NCBI GenBank assembly: GCA_002431355.1
Contig: DJEQ01000033.1
Coordinates: 1-8,724 of the forward strand
From: Oribacterium sp. UBA5894
GTDB lineage: Bacteria > Bacillota > Clostridia > Lachnospirales > Lachnospiraceae
Reading direction: 5' to 3'
DNA: 8,724 bases
Notes under the pieces: model-generated
Told to the model about the DNA's origin: nothing
Database searches by the model: none
Seen by the model: the letters and a program-made list of their open reading frames with translations, nothing else
In this document: in pieces, positions 1 through 5,243 of the stretch
Layout: every line of letters begins with the position of its first letter
Numbering within the stretch: position 1 is the first letter of the stretch
Translations under genes and position numbers: made by a program

Positions 1-2
1 AT

Positions 3-620
3 CATTACCACGTCGGCTTCTGCCATCGGGATGCCCTGCTTTTCGATGTTCTCACGTACCGTTTCGAAGTCTGCCGGATCCGTGATGATCACATAGGAAT
101 CCTCCTCGTCCTGAATGTCCTCAGCACCTGCTTCGATGGCCATATCCATCAGCGTATCAAAATCCTTATCCATGTCATCCATTGCTTCACGATCAAGAAT
201 GATCTGGCCCTTTTCATCGAACATGAAGGAAACGGCGCCCTGTGTTGCCAGTGAGCCGTGGCCCTTTGTGAATGCAGAACGCACATCGGCTGCAGCACGA
301 TTCTTATTATCCGTCAGCACCTTTACAATGATGGCTACACCGTTTGGACCATAGCCCTCATACTGAAGCTCCTCGAAATTATCTGCCTCCATGGAGCCTG
401 CAGCCTTCTTAATACCATTATTGATGGTATCGTTCGGCATATTGTTGGCCTTTGCCTTCGCAATAACGGCAGCCAGCTTGGAGTTGTTTGCCGGGTCAGG
501 TCCGCCGGCCTTCACAGCCAGTGCGAGCTCATGGCCGATCATGGTGAAAACTTTGCCCTTTGCGGCATCATTCTTTTCCTTCTTAGCACGGATGTTTGAA
601 AACTTGGAATGTCCTGACAT
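3..620 (-). CDS. yebC: YebC/PmpR family protein, 3' end cut by window edge
   Basis: The visible 206 residues begin MSGHSKFSNIRAKKEKNDAA and match the YebC/PmpR family: the MxGHSK start, the basic N-terminal helical domain, then GGPDPANNSKLAAVIAKAKA, NNMPNDTINNGIKKAAG, YEGYGPNGVAVIV and LTDNKNRAAADVRSAF. Members are usually about 240 residues, so roughly 35 to 40 C-terminal residues lie beyond position 1. YebC proteins are cytoplasmic. They were first described as DNA-binding transcriptional regulators, and more recent work on relatives links them to translation through difficult peptide stretches. The sequence does not decide between these roles. The start is the ATG at 618-620, with GAGGAG just upstream on the minus strand. 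The gene follows a terminator, so it is probably its own transcription unit. Confidence 0.95.
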   Translation of the reverse strand, partial: MSGHSKFSNIRAKKEKNDAAKGKVFTMIGHELALAVKAGGPDPANNSKLAAVIAKAKANNMPNDTINNGIKKAAGSMEADNFEELQYEGYGPNGVAIIVKVLTDNKNRAAADVRSAFTKGHGSLATQGAVSFMFDEKGQIILDREAMDDMDKDFDTLMDMAIEAGAEDIQDEEDSYVIITDPADFETVRENIEKQGIPMAEADVVM

Positions 621-639
621 AATACTCTCCTCAATTAGC

Positions 640-667
640 TATATAAAATCGATCGATGTTTAATCAA
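640..667 (-). promoter_or_regulatory. possible sigma-A promoter of yebC
   Basis: On the minus strand a TTGATT box (662-667) and a TATATA box (640-645) are separated by 16 nt. They lie between the nnrD terminator and the yebC ribosome binding site. The match is imperfect and the region is AT-rich, so this is a candidate. A promoter is expected here because a strong terminator precedes yebC. Confidence 0.4.
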
Positions 668-684
668 ACTCTAGTACTATAACG

Positions 685-720
685 TAAAAAAGGCGCAGAA
701 TCAAGCTTTTCTGCGCCTTT
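685..720 (-). terminator. intrinsic terminator of the rex-acpS-nnrD operon
   Basis: On the minus strand the arms GGCGCAGAA and TTCTGCGCC, extended by AAA/TTT pairs, form a 12-bp stem with an 8-nt loop. The stem runs directly into a T run (TTTTTT). The upstream arm begins at the last base of the nnrD stop codon, so the structure starts where the reading frame ends. Confidence 0.92.
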
Positions 721-1694
721 CAGCTGCACGAATTCAGATACTGCTCCATCACAGATCCGAGGGCATCCGCCGTCTCCCTCGCCAGTACGCCATGTGTCCC
801 ATGAACGCACGCCGCCTGACGTCCAGCCTCTGAGTGAAGAAGAACTGCAAGAACGGCACTGTCAAATGCACCCTTCCGCCAGCATCTTCTCTGTGCATCT
901 GGCGAAGCCTTCTCCGCATTTTCCTTCCATTCAGCCCGAAGAACCGCATACAGACCGGCCACTGCGCCCGAAAGCACATCTCCAGATCCTCCCTTACTGA
1001 GGGCCGGACTGGCCTCCCGATTCCGAAACGCATGTCCCTCCGCATCTCGGATCGTGGTCTCCGCGCCCTTCATGATGGTAATCGTCCCATGCGCCTGAGA
1101 CCATACCGCTGCTGCCTGTGCCGGGTCCTGAAGAATCTCATCCACGGAGCTCCCGAGAAGACGGGCCATTTCCATCGGATGTGGTGTCATGATGACCGGA
1201 ATATGCGTTCCGATCTTCTCCAGTCGCTTCATCTCCTCCGGATGGGTACTCAGGATATTCAATCCATCCGCATCCAGAAGGAGGCACGGAAATTTTCGTA
1301 TCCATGCCGTCTCTTCGCAAAGAGCCTCAATAGCCGCAAGCATGGTCTTCAGACAACGCACACTCAGTGCTCCTGTCCCCAGTCCTGGCCCGACGACAAG
1401 AAGGTCAGCCCAGCCCACCTGCCTGTGGCAGAGCGCAGAAAGCTCCGTGGCATCATCATAGCCTGTAAAAATCGCTTCTGGAAGCAGGGACTGCAGGATG
1501 ACACGGTTTTCCTTATGCGTCATGGTACGCACGAGTCCTGCTCCTGTCCGATAGGCTGCAAGACTCGCCAGAAAAGCAGCACCACACATGCCTTCTGTAC
1601 CGGCCACGACGAGGAGCTTTCCATAGGTTCCCTTATTACTGTCTCTACGACGTTTCGGAAGCATCCGGAGATACTTCATCGGATCTGTATCCAT
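720..1694 (-). CDS. nnrD: ADP-dependent NAD(P)H-hydrate dehydratase
   Basis: This CARKD-fold repair enzyme converts hydrated NADH or NADPH back to the normal cofactor using ADP. Of the 324 residues, the recognisable parts are LPKRRRDSNKGTYGKLLVVAG (12-32), the nucleotide loop GPGLG (102-106), DADGLN (141-146), TPHPMEMARLLG (170-181) and the signature KGGSGDVLSG (234-243) with its catalytic Asp at about 239. The YjeF_N epimerase domain fused to it in many bacteria is absent, so this is the standalone form. A charged stretch at about 254-273 looks like an insertion. The ATG at 1692-1694 is chosen because GGAGGG lies 5 nt before it; a longer TTG-start form from 1721 is possible but has no such site. 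The gene overlaps the end of acpS by 50 nt and is last in the operon. Confidence 0.93.
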   Translation of the reverse strand: MDTDPMKYLRMLPKRRRDSNKGTYGKLLVVAGTEGMCGAAFLASLAAYRTGAGLVRTMTHKENRVILQSLLPEAIFTGYDDATELSALCHRQVGWADLLVVGPGLGTGALSVRCLKTMLAAIEALCEETAWIRKFPCLLLDADGLNILSTHPEEMKRLEKIGTHIPVIMTPHPMEMARLLGSSVDEILQDPAQAAAVWSQAHGTITIMKGAETTIRDAEGHAFRNREASPALSKGGSGDVLSGAVAGLYAVLRAEWKENAEKASPDAQRRCWRKGAFDSAVLAVLLHSEAGRQAACVHGTHGVLARETADALGSVMEQYLNSCS

Positions 1695-2052
1695 GCGTTC
1701 CCTCCAGTACGGCAAATGCAATCACCAGTTCCTTCGTATCCGAGATGGAAAGTGAGAGGGCATTTCCTCCCAGCTTTTCATACAGGAGACGGGCTCCGCC
1801 GTGAAGCACTGCATAGGGCTTTCCAAGCTCGTCGCGCAGCACCTCAATGTCGATCGGGCGGAATCCACGGAAGCCCGTCCCGAAGCACTTGGCAATGGCT
1901 TCTTTGCATGCAAAATCACCGGCAAGCATGGCATCTCGACCTGCCGCCTGCCGGCGCTCCTCCTCCGTAAAAATACGATCCTCGGTATGGGTACGTCGTG
2001 TGCTCTCCATCCGGCCGATCTCCAGGAGATCGGTGCCGATGCCGATGATCAT
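1645..2052 (-). CDS. acpS: holo-[acyl-carrier-protein] synthase
   Basis: AcpS transfers 4'-phosphopantetheine from coenzyme A to apo-acyl carrier protein, switching on fatty acid synthesis in the cytoplasm. The 135 residues show IIGIGTDLLEIGR at the N-terminus with Asp8, a metal ligand in the family; RIFTEEE (26-32); FACKEAIAKCFGTGF (47-61) with the metal-binding Glu51; and IDIEVLRDELGKPYAVLHG. The length is slightly above the usual 115 to 130 because of a hydrophilic tail. One oddity is SISDTKE at 102-108: relatives usually have His where Asp105 stands. The ATG lies one base after the rex stop codon, with an AAAGAGGT site inside the end of rex. The end overlaps nnrD, which suggests translational coupling along the operon. 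Confidence 0.95.
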   Translation of the reverse strand: MIIGIGTDLLEIGRMESTRRTHTEDRIFTEEERRQAAGRDAMLAGDFACKEAIAKCFGTGFRGFRPIDIEVLRDELGKPYAVLHGGARLLYEKLGGNALSLSISDTKELVIAFAVLEGTHGYRSDEVSPDASETS

Positions 2053-2053
2053 C

Positions 2054-2704
2054 CTATACCTCTTTCCGATTCTTTCCGTAGGTTTCGCCCATACGATAGC
2101 TTAAACGCATCAGGGATTCCGACAGATGTACATTTTCTATCACAACATTTTCCGGAACCTCGAGATCGACGTGTGCAAAATTCCAGATGCCGACCACACC
2201 ATCGCCGATGAGCTGCTCCACCACCTTCACTGCTGGAGCCTTCGGAATGCATACCGCCGCCATCTTTACGTTGTACTGCTTCACAACCTCATCGATTTTC
2301 TCCATAGGAAGTACTTCGACTTCGCCGACCTTCGTCCCGATTACGTTTGGATCCTGATCAAAAATCGCCTTCACGATAAAGCCGCGCTTACGGAAATTGG
2401 TATAATTTGCGAGTGCCTGTCCCAGATGACCTGCACCGACAATGATCATATCATGCTCTTCGTCAATGTTCAGAATCTTTGCAATTTCATCATGAAGATT
2501 CTTGATATTATAACCGTACCCCTGCTGACCGAACCCGCCGAAGTTATTCAGATCCTGACGAATCTGCGATGCCGTCAGCTTCATTCGTTTACTGAGCTCA
2601 TTGGACGAAATACGTTCTACGCCCTGATCAATGAGATCCTCAAGATATCGATAATATCGAGGAAGTCTCTGAATAACCGCCTGAGATATTTCTTTCTTAG
2701 CCAT
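2054..2704 (-). CDS. rex: redox-sensing transcriptional repressor Rex
   Basis: Rex dimers bind operator DNA when NADH is low relative to NAD+ and release it when NADH rises, controlling fermentation and respiration genes in Gram-positive bacteria. The 216 residues have the expected two parts: an N-terminal winged helix (about 1-80, with ISQAVIQRLPRYYRYLEDL, TASQIRQDLNNFGGFGQQGYGYN) and a Rossmann domain with the dinucleotide loop IIVGAGHLGQA (87-97), Asp116 at the end of the second strand and a C-terminal swapped helix region (HLSESLMRLSYRM). ATG 2702-2704 is preferred over the GTG two codons upstream because AGGAG lies 9 nt from the ATG but only 3 nt from the GTG. It is first gene of an operon with acpS and nnrD. 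The promoter carries Rex-like sites, so autoregulation is likely. Confidence 0.97.
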   Translation of the reverse strand: MAKKEISQAVIQRLPRYYRYLEDLIDQGVERISSNELSKRMKLTASQIRQDLNNFGGFGQQGYGYNIKNLHDEIAKILNIDEEHDMIIVGAGHLGQALANYTNFRKRGFIVKAIFDQDPNVIGTKVGEVEVLPMEKIDEVVKQYNVKMAAVCIPKAPAVKVVEQLIGDGVVGIWNFAHVDLEVPENVVIENVHLSESLMRLSYRMGETYGKNRKEV

Positions 2705-2726
2705 TGTCACGCTCTCCTGTCACATC

Positions 2727-2751
2727 ATTTTGTAAATCATGTATACAAAAT
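2727..2751. repeat. inverted repeat in the rex 5' untranslated region
   Basis: Perfect 8-bp arms ATTTTGTA (2727-2734) and TACAAAAT (2744-2751) flank 9 nt. The repeat lies between the predicted transcription start (about 2760) and the rex ribosome binding site. It could form a weak AU-rich hairpin or be an operator. Its half sites resemble Rex half sites (TTGTA), but the spacing is one base off the 18-bp Rex consensus. Confidence 0.6.
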
Positions 2752-2766
2752 CGAATATCGTAGTAA

Positions 2767-2795
2767 ATTATACAATCTTGTTAATTCAATGTCAA
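2767..2795 (-). promoter_or_regulatory. consensus sigma-A promoter of the rex operon
   Basis: The minus strand has TTGACA (2790-2795), exactly 17 nt, then TATAAT (2767-2772). Both hexamers match the housekeeping consensus perfectly. Transcription would start near 2760, giving a leader of about 55 nt. A promoter this strong would need repression, which agrees with the overlapping Rex-like operator. Confidence 0.92.
2778..2795. promoter_or_regulatory. Rex-like operator overlapping the -35 box
   Basis: On the minus strand the 18-mer is TTGACATTGAATTAACAA. It matches the Rex consensus TTGTTAA-N4-TTAACAA at 11 of 14 fixed positions, and the half site TTAACAA is perfect. It covers the -35 hexamer and most of the spacer, so a bound Rex dimer would block RNA polymerase. 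The call is by pattern only. Confidence 0.7.
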
Positions 2796-2802
2796 AGCCA
2801 AG

Positions 2803-2820
2803 TTGTAGAATTCTTAACAA
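2803..2820. promoter_or_regulatory. second Rex-like operator upstream of the -35 box
   Basis: On the minus strand the 18-mer is TTGTTAAGAATTCTACAA, matching 12 of 14 fixed positions of the Rex consensus with one perfect half site. Its centre is 25 bp from that of the promoter-proximal site. Two sites in tandem make chance less likely than either alone. Confidence 0.72.
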
Positions 2821-2864
2821 CCAGGTGCTGAAATACACGACACGTTTCTCTGTTCCCCGTATAC

Positions 2865-2898
2865 TAAAATACGTCCGCTGCATTGCTGCAGCAGACGT
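2865..2898 (-). terminator. probable purA terminator
   Basis: On the minus strand ACGTCTGCTGCA (2887-2898) pairs with TGCAGCGGACGT (2871-2882) around a 4-nt loop, a 12-bp stem with one G-T pair. The T tract that follows is short (ATTTTAG). The stem lies 22 nt after the purA stop codon and before the rex promoter. It is convincing as a hairpin and reasonable as a terminator. Confidence 0.7.
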
Positions 2899-2920
2899 AA
2901 AGTATCCTTTATGCTTTCAC

Positions 2921-4207
2921 TCAGATCTTCGGGGTTCTCTTCAGAATCTCGTGTCTCTCCGGGCCATTGGAAACCATCGTAATCGGGGTTTCAATGTGCT
3001 TCTCGATAAAGTCAATGTAATTTTTGCAGTTCTCAGGAAGCTCATCATAATTCTTGATGCCACGAATGTCACAGTTCCAGCCTGGCAGTGTCTCATAGAC
3101 CGGCTTCGCTCTGTTGAGAAGCGGAGTCACAGGGAAATCCGTTGTCACCTTGCCATCAATTTCATAGCCCACACATACCTTGATTTCCTTGAGATATCCA
3201 AGTACATCCAGTACCGTGAGCGCTGCTTCTGTTGCACTCTGAAGCTGACAGCCATACTTCGATGCTACGGCATCATACCAGCCGACTCTTCTCGGACGTC
3301 CGGTTGTTGCGCCAAACTCGCCCTTATCACCGCCTCTGCGACGGAGCTCATCCGCTTCCTCGCCGAACAGCTCGGATACGAAATCACCTGCGCCAACAGC
3401 GGAGGAGTAGGCCTTCGTTACAGCAACAATGTCCTTAATCTCATACGGCGGAATGCCGGCGCCTACGGCACCATAGGCTGCCAGTGTCGAGCTCGACGTT
3501 ACCATCGGATAAATACCATGATCTGGATCCTTCATGGTACCAAGCTGACCCTCCAGAAGAACCGTCTTGCCTTCCTTCAACGCCTCCCGAAGGAACTTCG
3601 AGGTATCTGCAAGATACGGTGCGATCATATCTCTCTGACGATGCATTTCTTCGAGAAGCTCCTCATACTTCAGCTCCGGTGCATGATAGAGCTCTCGCAG
3701 AGTTGCATTCTTGATTTCTACTACCTTATGAAGGCGGTCCTCGAGAACCTCTTCATCAAAAAGCTCATTCACCTGAAGACCGATTTTTGCGAACTTGTCC
3801 GAGAAGAACGGAGCAATACCGGACTTGGTCGAGCCATAGCTCTTTCCTGCCAGTCTGGCCTCCTCGAGCGTATCAAACAGAACGTGATATGGCATCATGA
3901 CCTGTGCACGATTGGAAACCAGAATCTTCGGTGTTGGAACCCCTGCATCGACAATGGACTTCAGCTCTGCGCAGAACTTCTCGATGTCGAGTGCAACACC
4001 ATTTCCGAGTACGGACGTTGTATGGCGGTAAAATACGCCGCTTGGCATAAGGTGGAGGGAGAAACGACCATACTCATTGATGATGGTATGTCCGGCATTT
4101 GCGCCGCCCTGGAAACGTACAACGATGTCCGATGTTTCGGCAAGCATGTCCGTGATCTTGCCCTTTCCTTCATCGCCCCAGTTTGCTCCAACGATTGCTC
4201 TTACCAT
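2921..4207 (-). CDS. purA: adenylosuccinate synthase
   Basis: PurA joins IMP and aspartate using GTP to form adenylosuccinate, the first committed step to AMP, in the cytoplasm. The 428 residues are full length. Seen are GANWGDEGKGK (7-17) with catalytic Asp12, the NAGHT motif with catalytic His40, GSTKSGIAPFFSDKFA (125-140), the switch-like EGQLGTMKDPDHGIYP (219-234), and GATTGRPRRVGW (299-310), which holds the IMP and aspartate-binding Arg residues. Several motifs differ from the E. coli type; this variant is what I recall from Lachnospiraceae and should not be read as decay. ATG 4205-4207 is supported by AGGAGG 6 nt upstream. The gene follows a small membrane protein gene with no terminator between, so it may be co-transcribed with it as well as controlled through its own leader. 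Confidence 0.98.
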   Translation of the reverse strand: MVRAIVGANWGDEGKGKITDMLAETSDIVVRFQGGANAGHTIINEYGRFSLHLMPSGVFYRHTTSVLGNGVALDIEKFCAELKSIVDAGVPTPKILVSNRAQVMMPYHVLFDTLEEARLAGKSYGSTKSGIAPFFSDKFAKIGLQVNELFDEEVLEDRLHKVVEIKNATLRELYHAPELKYEELLEEMHRQRDMIAPYLADTSKFLREALKEGKTVLLEGQLGTMKDPDHGIYPMVTSSSTLAAYGAVGAGIPPYEIKDIVAVTKAYSSAVGAGDFVSELFGEEADELRRRGGDKGEFGATTGRPRRVGWYDAVASKYGCQLQSATEAALTVLDVLGYLKEIKVCVGYEIDGKVTTDFPVTPLLNRAKPVYETLPGWNCDIRGIKNYDELPENCKNYIDFIEKHIETPITMVSNGPERHEILKRTPKI

Positions 4208-4333
4208 GTGAATCCTCCTACAGGATAGTATCCGTCTCGGATACTATGGGTGTTCTTCACCTTTTTGACACAGTTGATTTCAGCGTACCTCGCTGATTTC
4301 CATGTGAGAGATTCGTGACCAGAACATCCTATG
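4208..4333 (-). promoter_or_regulatory. structured leader of purA
   Basis: This 126-nt gap on the minus strand holds three successive hairpins: CAGCG/CGCTG with loop AGGTA (about 4280-4294), enclosed by possible CACA/TGTG pairs; GGTG/CACC with loop AAGAA (about 4249-4261); and the long inverted repeat listed separately. GTGAA in the second hairpin could instead pair with TTCAC just before the start codon. I see no convincing sigma-A promoter and no T tract. It does not match a riboswitch class I can recognise. The role is unknown. Confidence 0.45.
4225..4247. repeat. perfect inverted repeat just upstream of the purA ribosome binding site
   Basis: Arms ATAGTATCCG (4225-4234) and CGGATACTAT (4238-4247) are perfectly complementary over 10 bp around a 3-nt centre. 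The AGGAGG of purA begins 5 nt beyond it. Without a T tract it is not a terminator on either strand. It could be an mRNA hairpin affecting translation or stability, or the operator of a dimeric repressor. Confidence 0.85.
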
Positions 4334-4522
4334 TTAATGTTTTTTTGTCAGCTTCGTGAACCAGAGAAAAACATAAATGACCACCGGTACCACGATGAGA
4401 CAGAATAAGCATGCCAGAAGGTACTGCGTGGCCCCTGTCACCGCAAAATAGAGCGCTGCGACCAGAAGAAGCGCAAGAAGAATCAAGGCAAGAATCGCAC
4501 ATATTCGTTTCAGGTCCATCAT
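4334..4522 (-). CDS. small two-helix membrane protein, function unknown
   Basis: The 62-residue product begins MMDLKRICAI and has two hydrophobic segments, about residues 8-28 and 33-55, joined by a short TGATQ turn. Positive residues cluster at both ends (Lys5, Arg6; Lys57, Lys60, Lys61), predicting a hairpin in the membrane with both termini in the cytoplasm. No catalytic or binding motif is visible. The reading frame is believable despite its size because AGGAGG lies 5 nt before the first ATG (8 nt before the second) and a near-consensus promoter lies just upstream. The second ATG at 4517-4519 is an equally good start. It is followed by the purA leader without a terminator. I do not recognise a named family. 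Confidence 0.8.
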   Translation of the reverse strand: MMDLKRICAILALILLALLLVAALYFAVTGATQYLLACLFCLIVVPVVIYVFLWFTKLTKKH

Positions 4523-4536
4523 CCTCTCCTCCTGTG

Positions 4537-4552
4537 CTGTGCCTACGCACAG
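4537..4552 (-). other. hairpin at the 5' end of the small membrane protein mRNA
   Basis: CTGTGC and GCACAG form a perfect 6-bp stem with a GTAG loop on the minus strand. It begins within about 2 nt of the predicted transcription start and ends 3 nt before the AGGAGG ribosome binding site. Hairpins at mRNA 5' ends can slow decay; that role here is inference. Confidence 0.5.
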
Positions 4553-4560
4553 ACAGATTT

Positions 4561-4589
4561 ATTATATCGGGTAAGCCTCTTAATTTCAA
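4561..4589 (-). promoter_or_regulatory. sigma-A promoter of the small membrane protein gene
   Basis: The minus strand has TTGAAA (4584-4589), 17 nt, then TATAAT (4561-4566): five of six and six of six consensus bases at ideal spacing. The -35 box starts 5 nt after the stop codon of the GNAT gene. Transcription would start near 4554. It may also serve purA, as no terminator lies between. Confidence 0.85.
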
Positions 4590-4594
4590 GTGGG

Positions 4595-5230
4595 CTACTG
4601 AACCTCTCGAATCATGCAGTACTGTTTTAAGTCGAAATGCTTTTCCATCACACCATACAGCTTAAAACCGAAATGCTCATACATGGCCACATTGTGCTCA
4701 TTATGGGTTTCCAGCGAAATCATCAGATGATGTGCATGCGCATAGGCAATCGTCTCTCCCAGTAAAAGCGAAGAAATATGGTGATGCTGTGCCGATGGAT
4801 CTACGGCGAGGTAAATGATATGAATGCGCTCCTCCTGATGCAGCTGATCTGTCCACTTCTCATTCAGATAGTCTTTTCCAAGCACAAAATTCCAGAACGC
4901 CCGTAGACTCGGATCTTCCTTGATCAGGTATTCATCGGTTTTGATATTCGCCCGAAGCTCTGTGAGATAATACTGAAAGAAATTATAGGGCTCAGACTCA
5001 TCCGATACGACCAGAATTCCTTTCAGCTCCGGGCTGTCCGCGAAGATCTCACAGGTGGCAAACATTTCTTCCAGATCGCAGTGAAAAAGCTCTGGCATCA
5101 GGCGCTTCCGTGTATCCTCATCCGGAATCAGCTTACAGTATAAGGGATCCTCTGCAAAGCAGACCGACAGCAGCTTTTCAAGCTTCGGAATATCCTCTTT
5201 TTTCACACGGTATAATTTATCACTGTCCAT
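4595..5230 (-). CDS. GNAT family N-acetyltransferase
   Basis: This 211-residue protein looks like a GNAT acetyltransferase, which would move an acetyl group from acetyl-CoA to an amine. The C-terminal half holds the fold's hallmarks: IHIIYLAVDPSAQHHHISSLLLGETIAYA (about 136-164) corresponds to motif A, and ETHNEHNVAMYEHFGFKLYGV (174-194) to motif B. The N-terminal half (KKEDIPKLEKLLSVCFAEDPLYCKL) is the usual start of the fold. The acetyl-CoA loop is odd: where Q/RxxGxG/A is expected, the sequence is QHHHIS, lacking both small residues. Substrate cannot be predicted. The gene starts 13 nt after the M28 peptidase stop. Its ATG has only a distant AAAGGAAG, so translation probably depends on coupling to the upstream gene. 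Confidence 0.82.
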   Translation of the reverse strand: MDSDKLYRVKKEDIPKLEKLLSVCFAEDPLYCKLIPDEDTRKRLMPELFHCDLEEMFATCEIFADSPELKGILVVSDESEPYNFFQYYLTELRANIKTDEYLIKEDPSLRAFWNFVLGKDYLNEKWTDQLHQEERIHIIYLAVDPSAQHHHISSLLLGETIAYAHAHHLMISLETHNEHNVAMYEHFGFKLYGVMEKHFDLKQYCMIREVQ

Positions 5231-5243
5231 AACACAATTTCGT

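Noticed and set aside
1695..1721. An extended nnrD start at TTG (1719-1721)
   Set aside because: GGAGGG sits 5 nt before the ATG at 1694, and the family's conserved region begins shortly after that ATG. The TTG has no ribosome binding site.
834..1970. A 378-codon open frame on the plus strand
   Set aside because: It is antisense to nnrD and acpS. Its composition (very rich in His, Arg, Cys and Ser) is that of a shadow frame, and it shows no family motif.
2705..2710. rex start at GTG (2708-2710)
   Set aside because: AGGAG is only 3 nt from this codon but 9 nt from the ATG at 2704, which also fits the usual Rex N-terminus.
2126..4228. A 700-codon open frame on the plus strand
   Set aside because: It lies antisense across rex, the rex promoter and purA, which are unmistakable genes. 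Its product is rich in Cys, His, Arg and Leu without domains, and it would span a consensus minus-strand promoter and a terminator.
4208..4333. Known riboswitch (purine, ZTP, PRPP, preQ1) before purA
   Set aside because: I looked for their conserved core sequences on the minus strand and found none. A covariance model search would be needed to exclude a divergent member.
4321..4347. AACAT/ATGTT hairpin followed by a T run, read as a terminator
   Set aside because: The T run follows the stem only on the plus strand, where no gene lies upstream, and the stem is just 5 bp. On the minus strand no T run follows.
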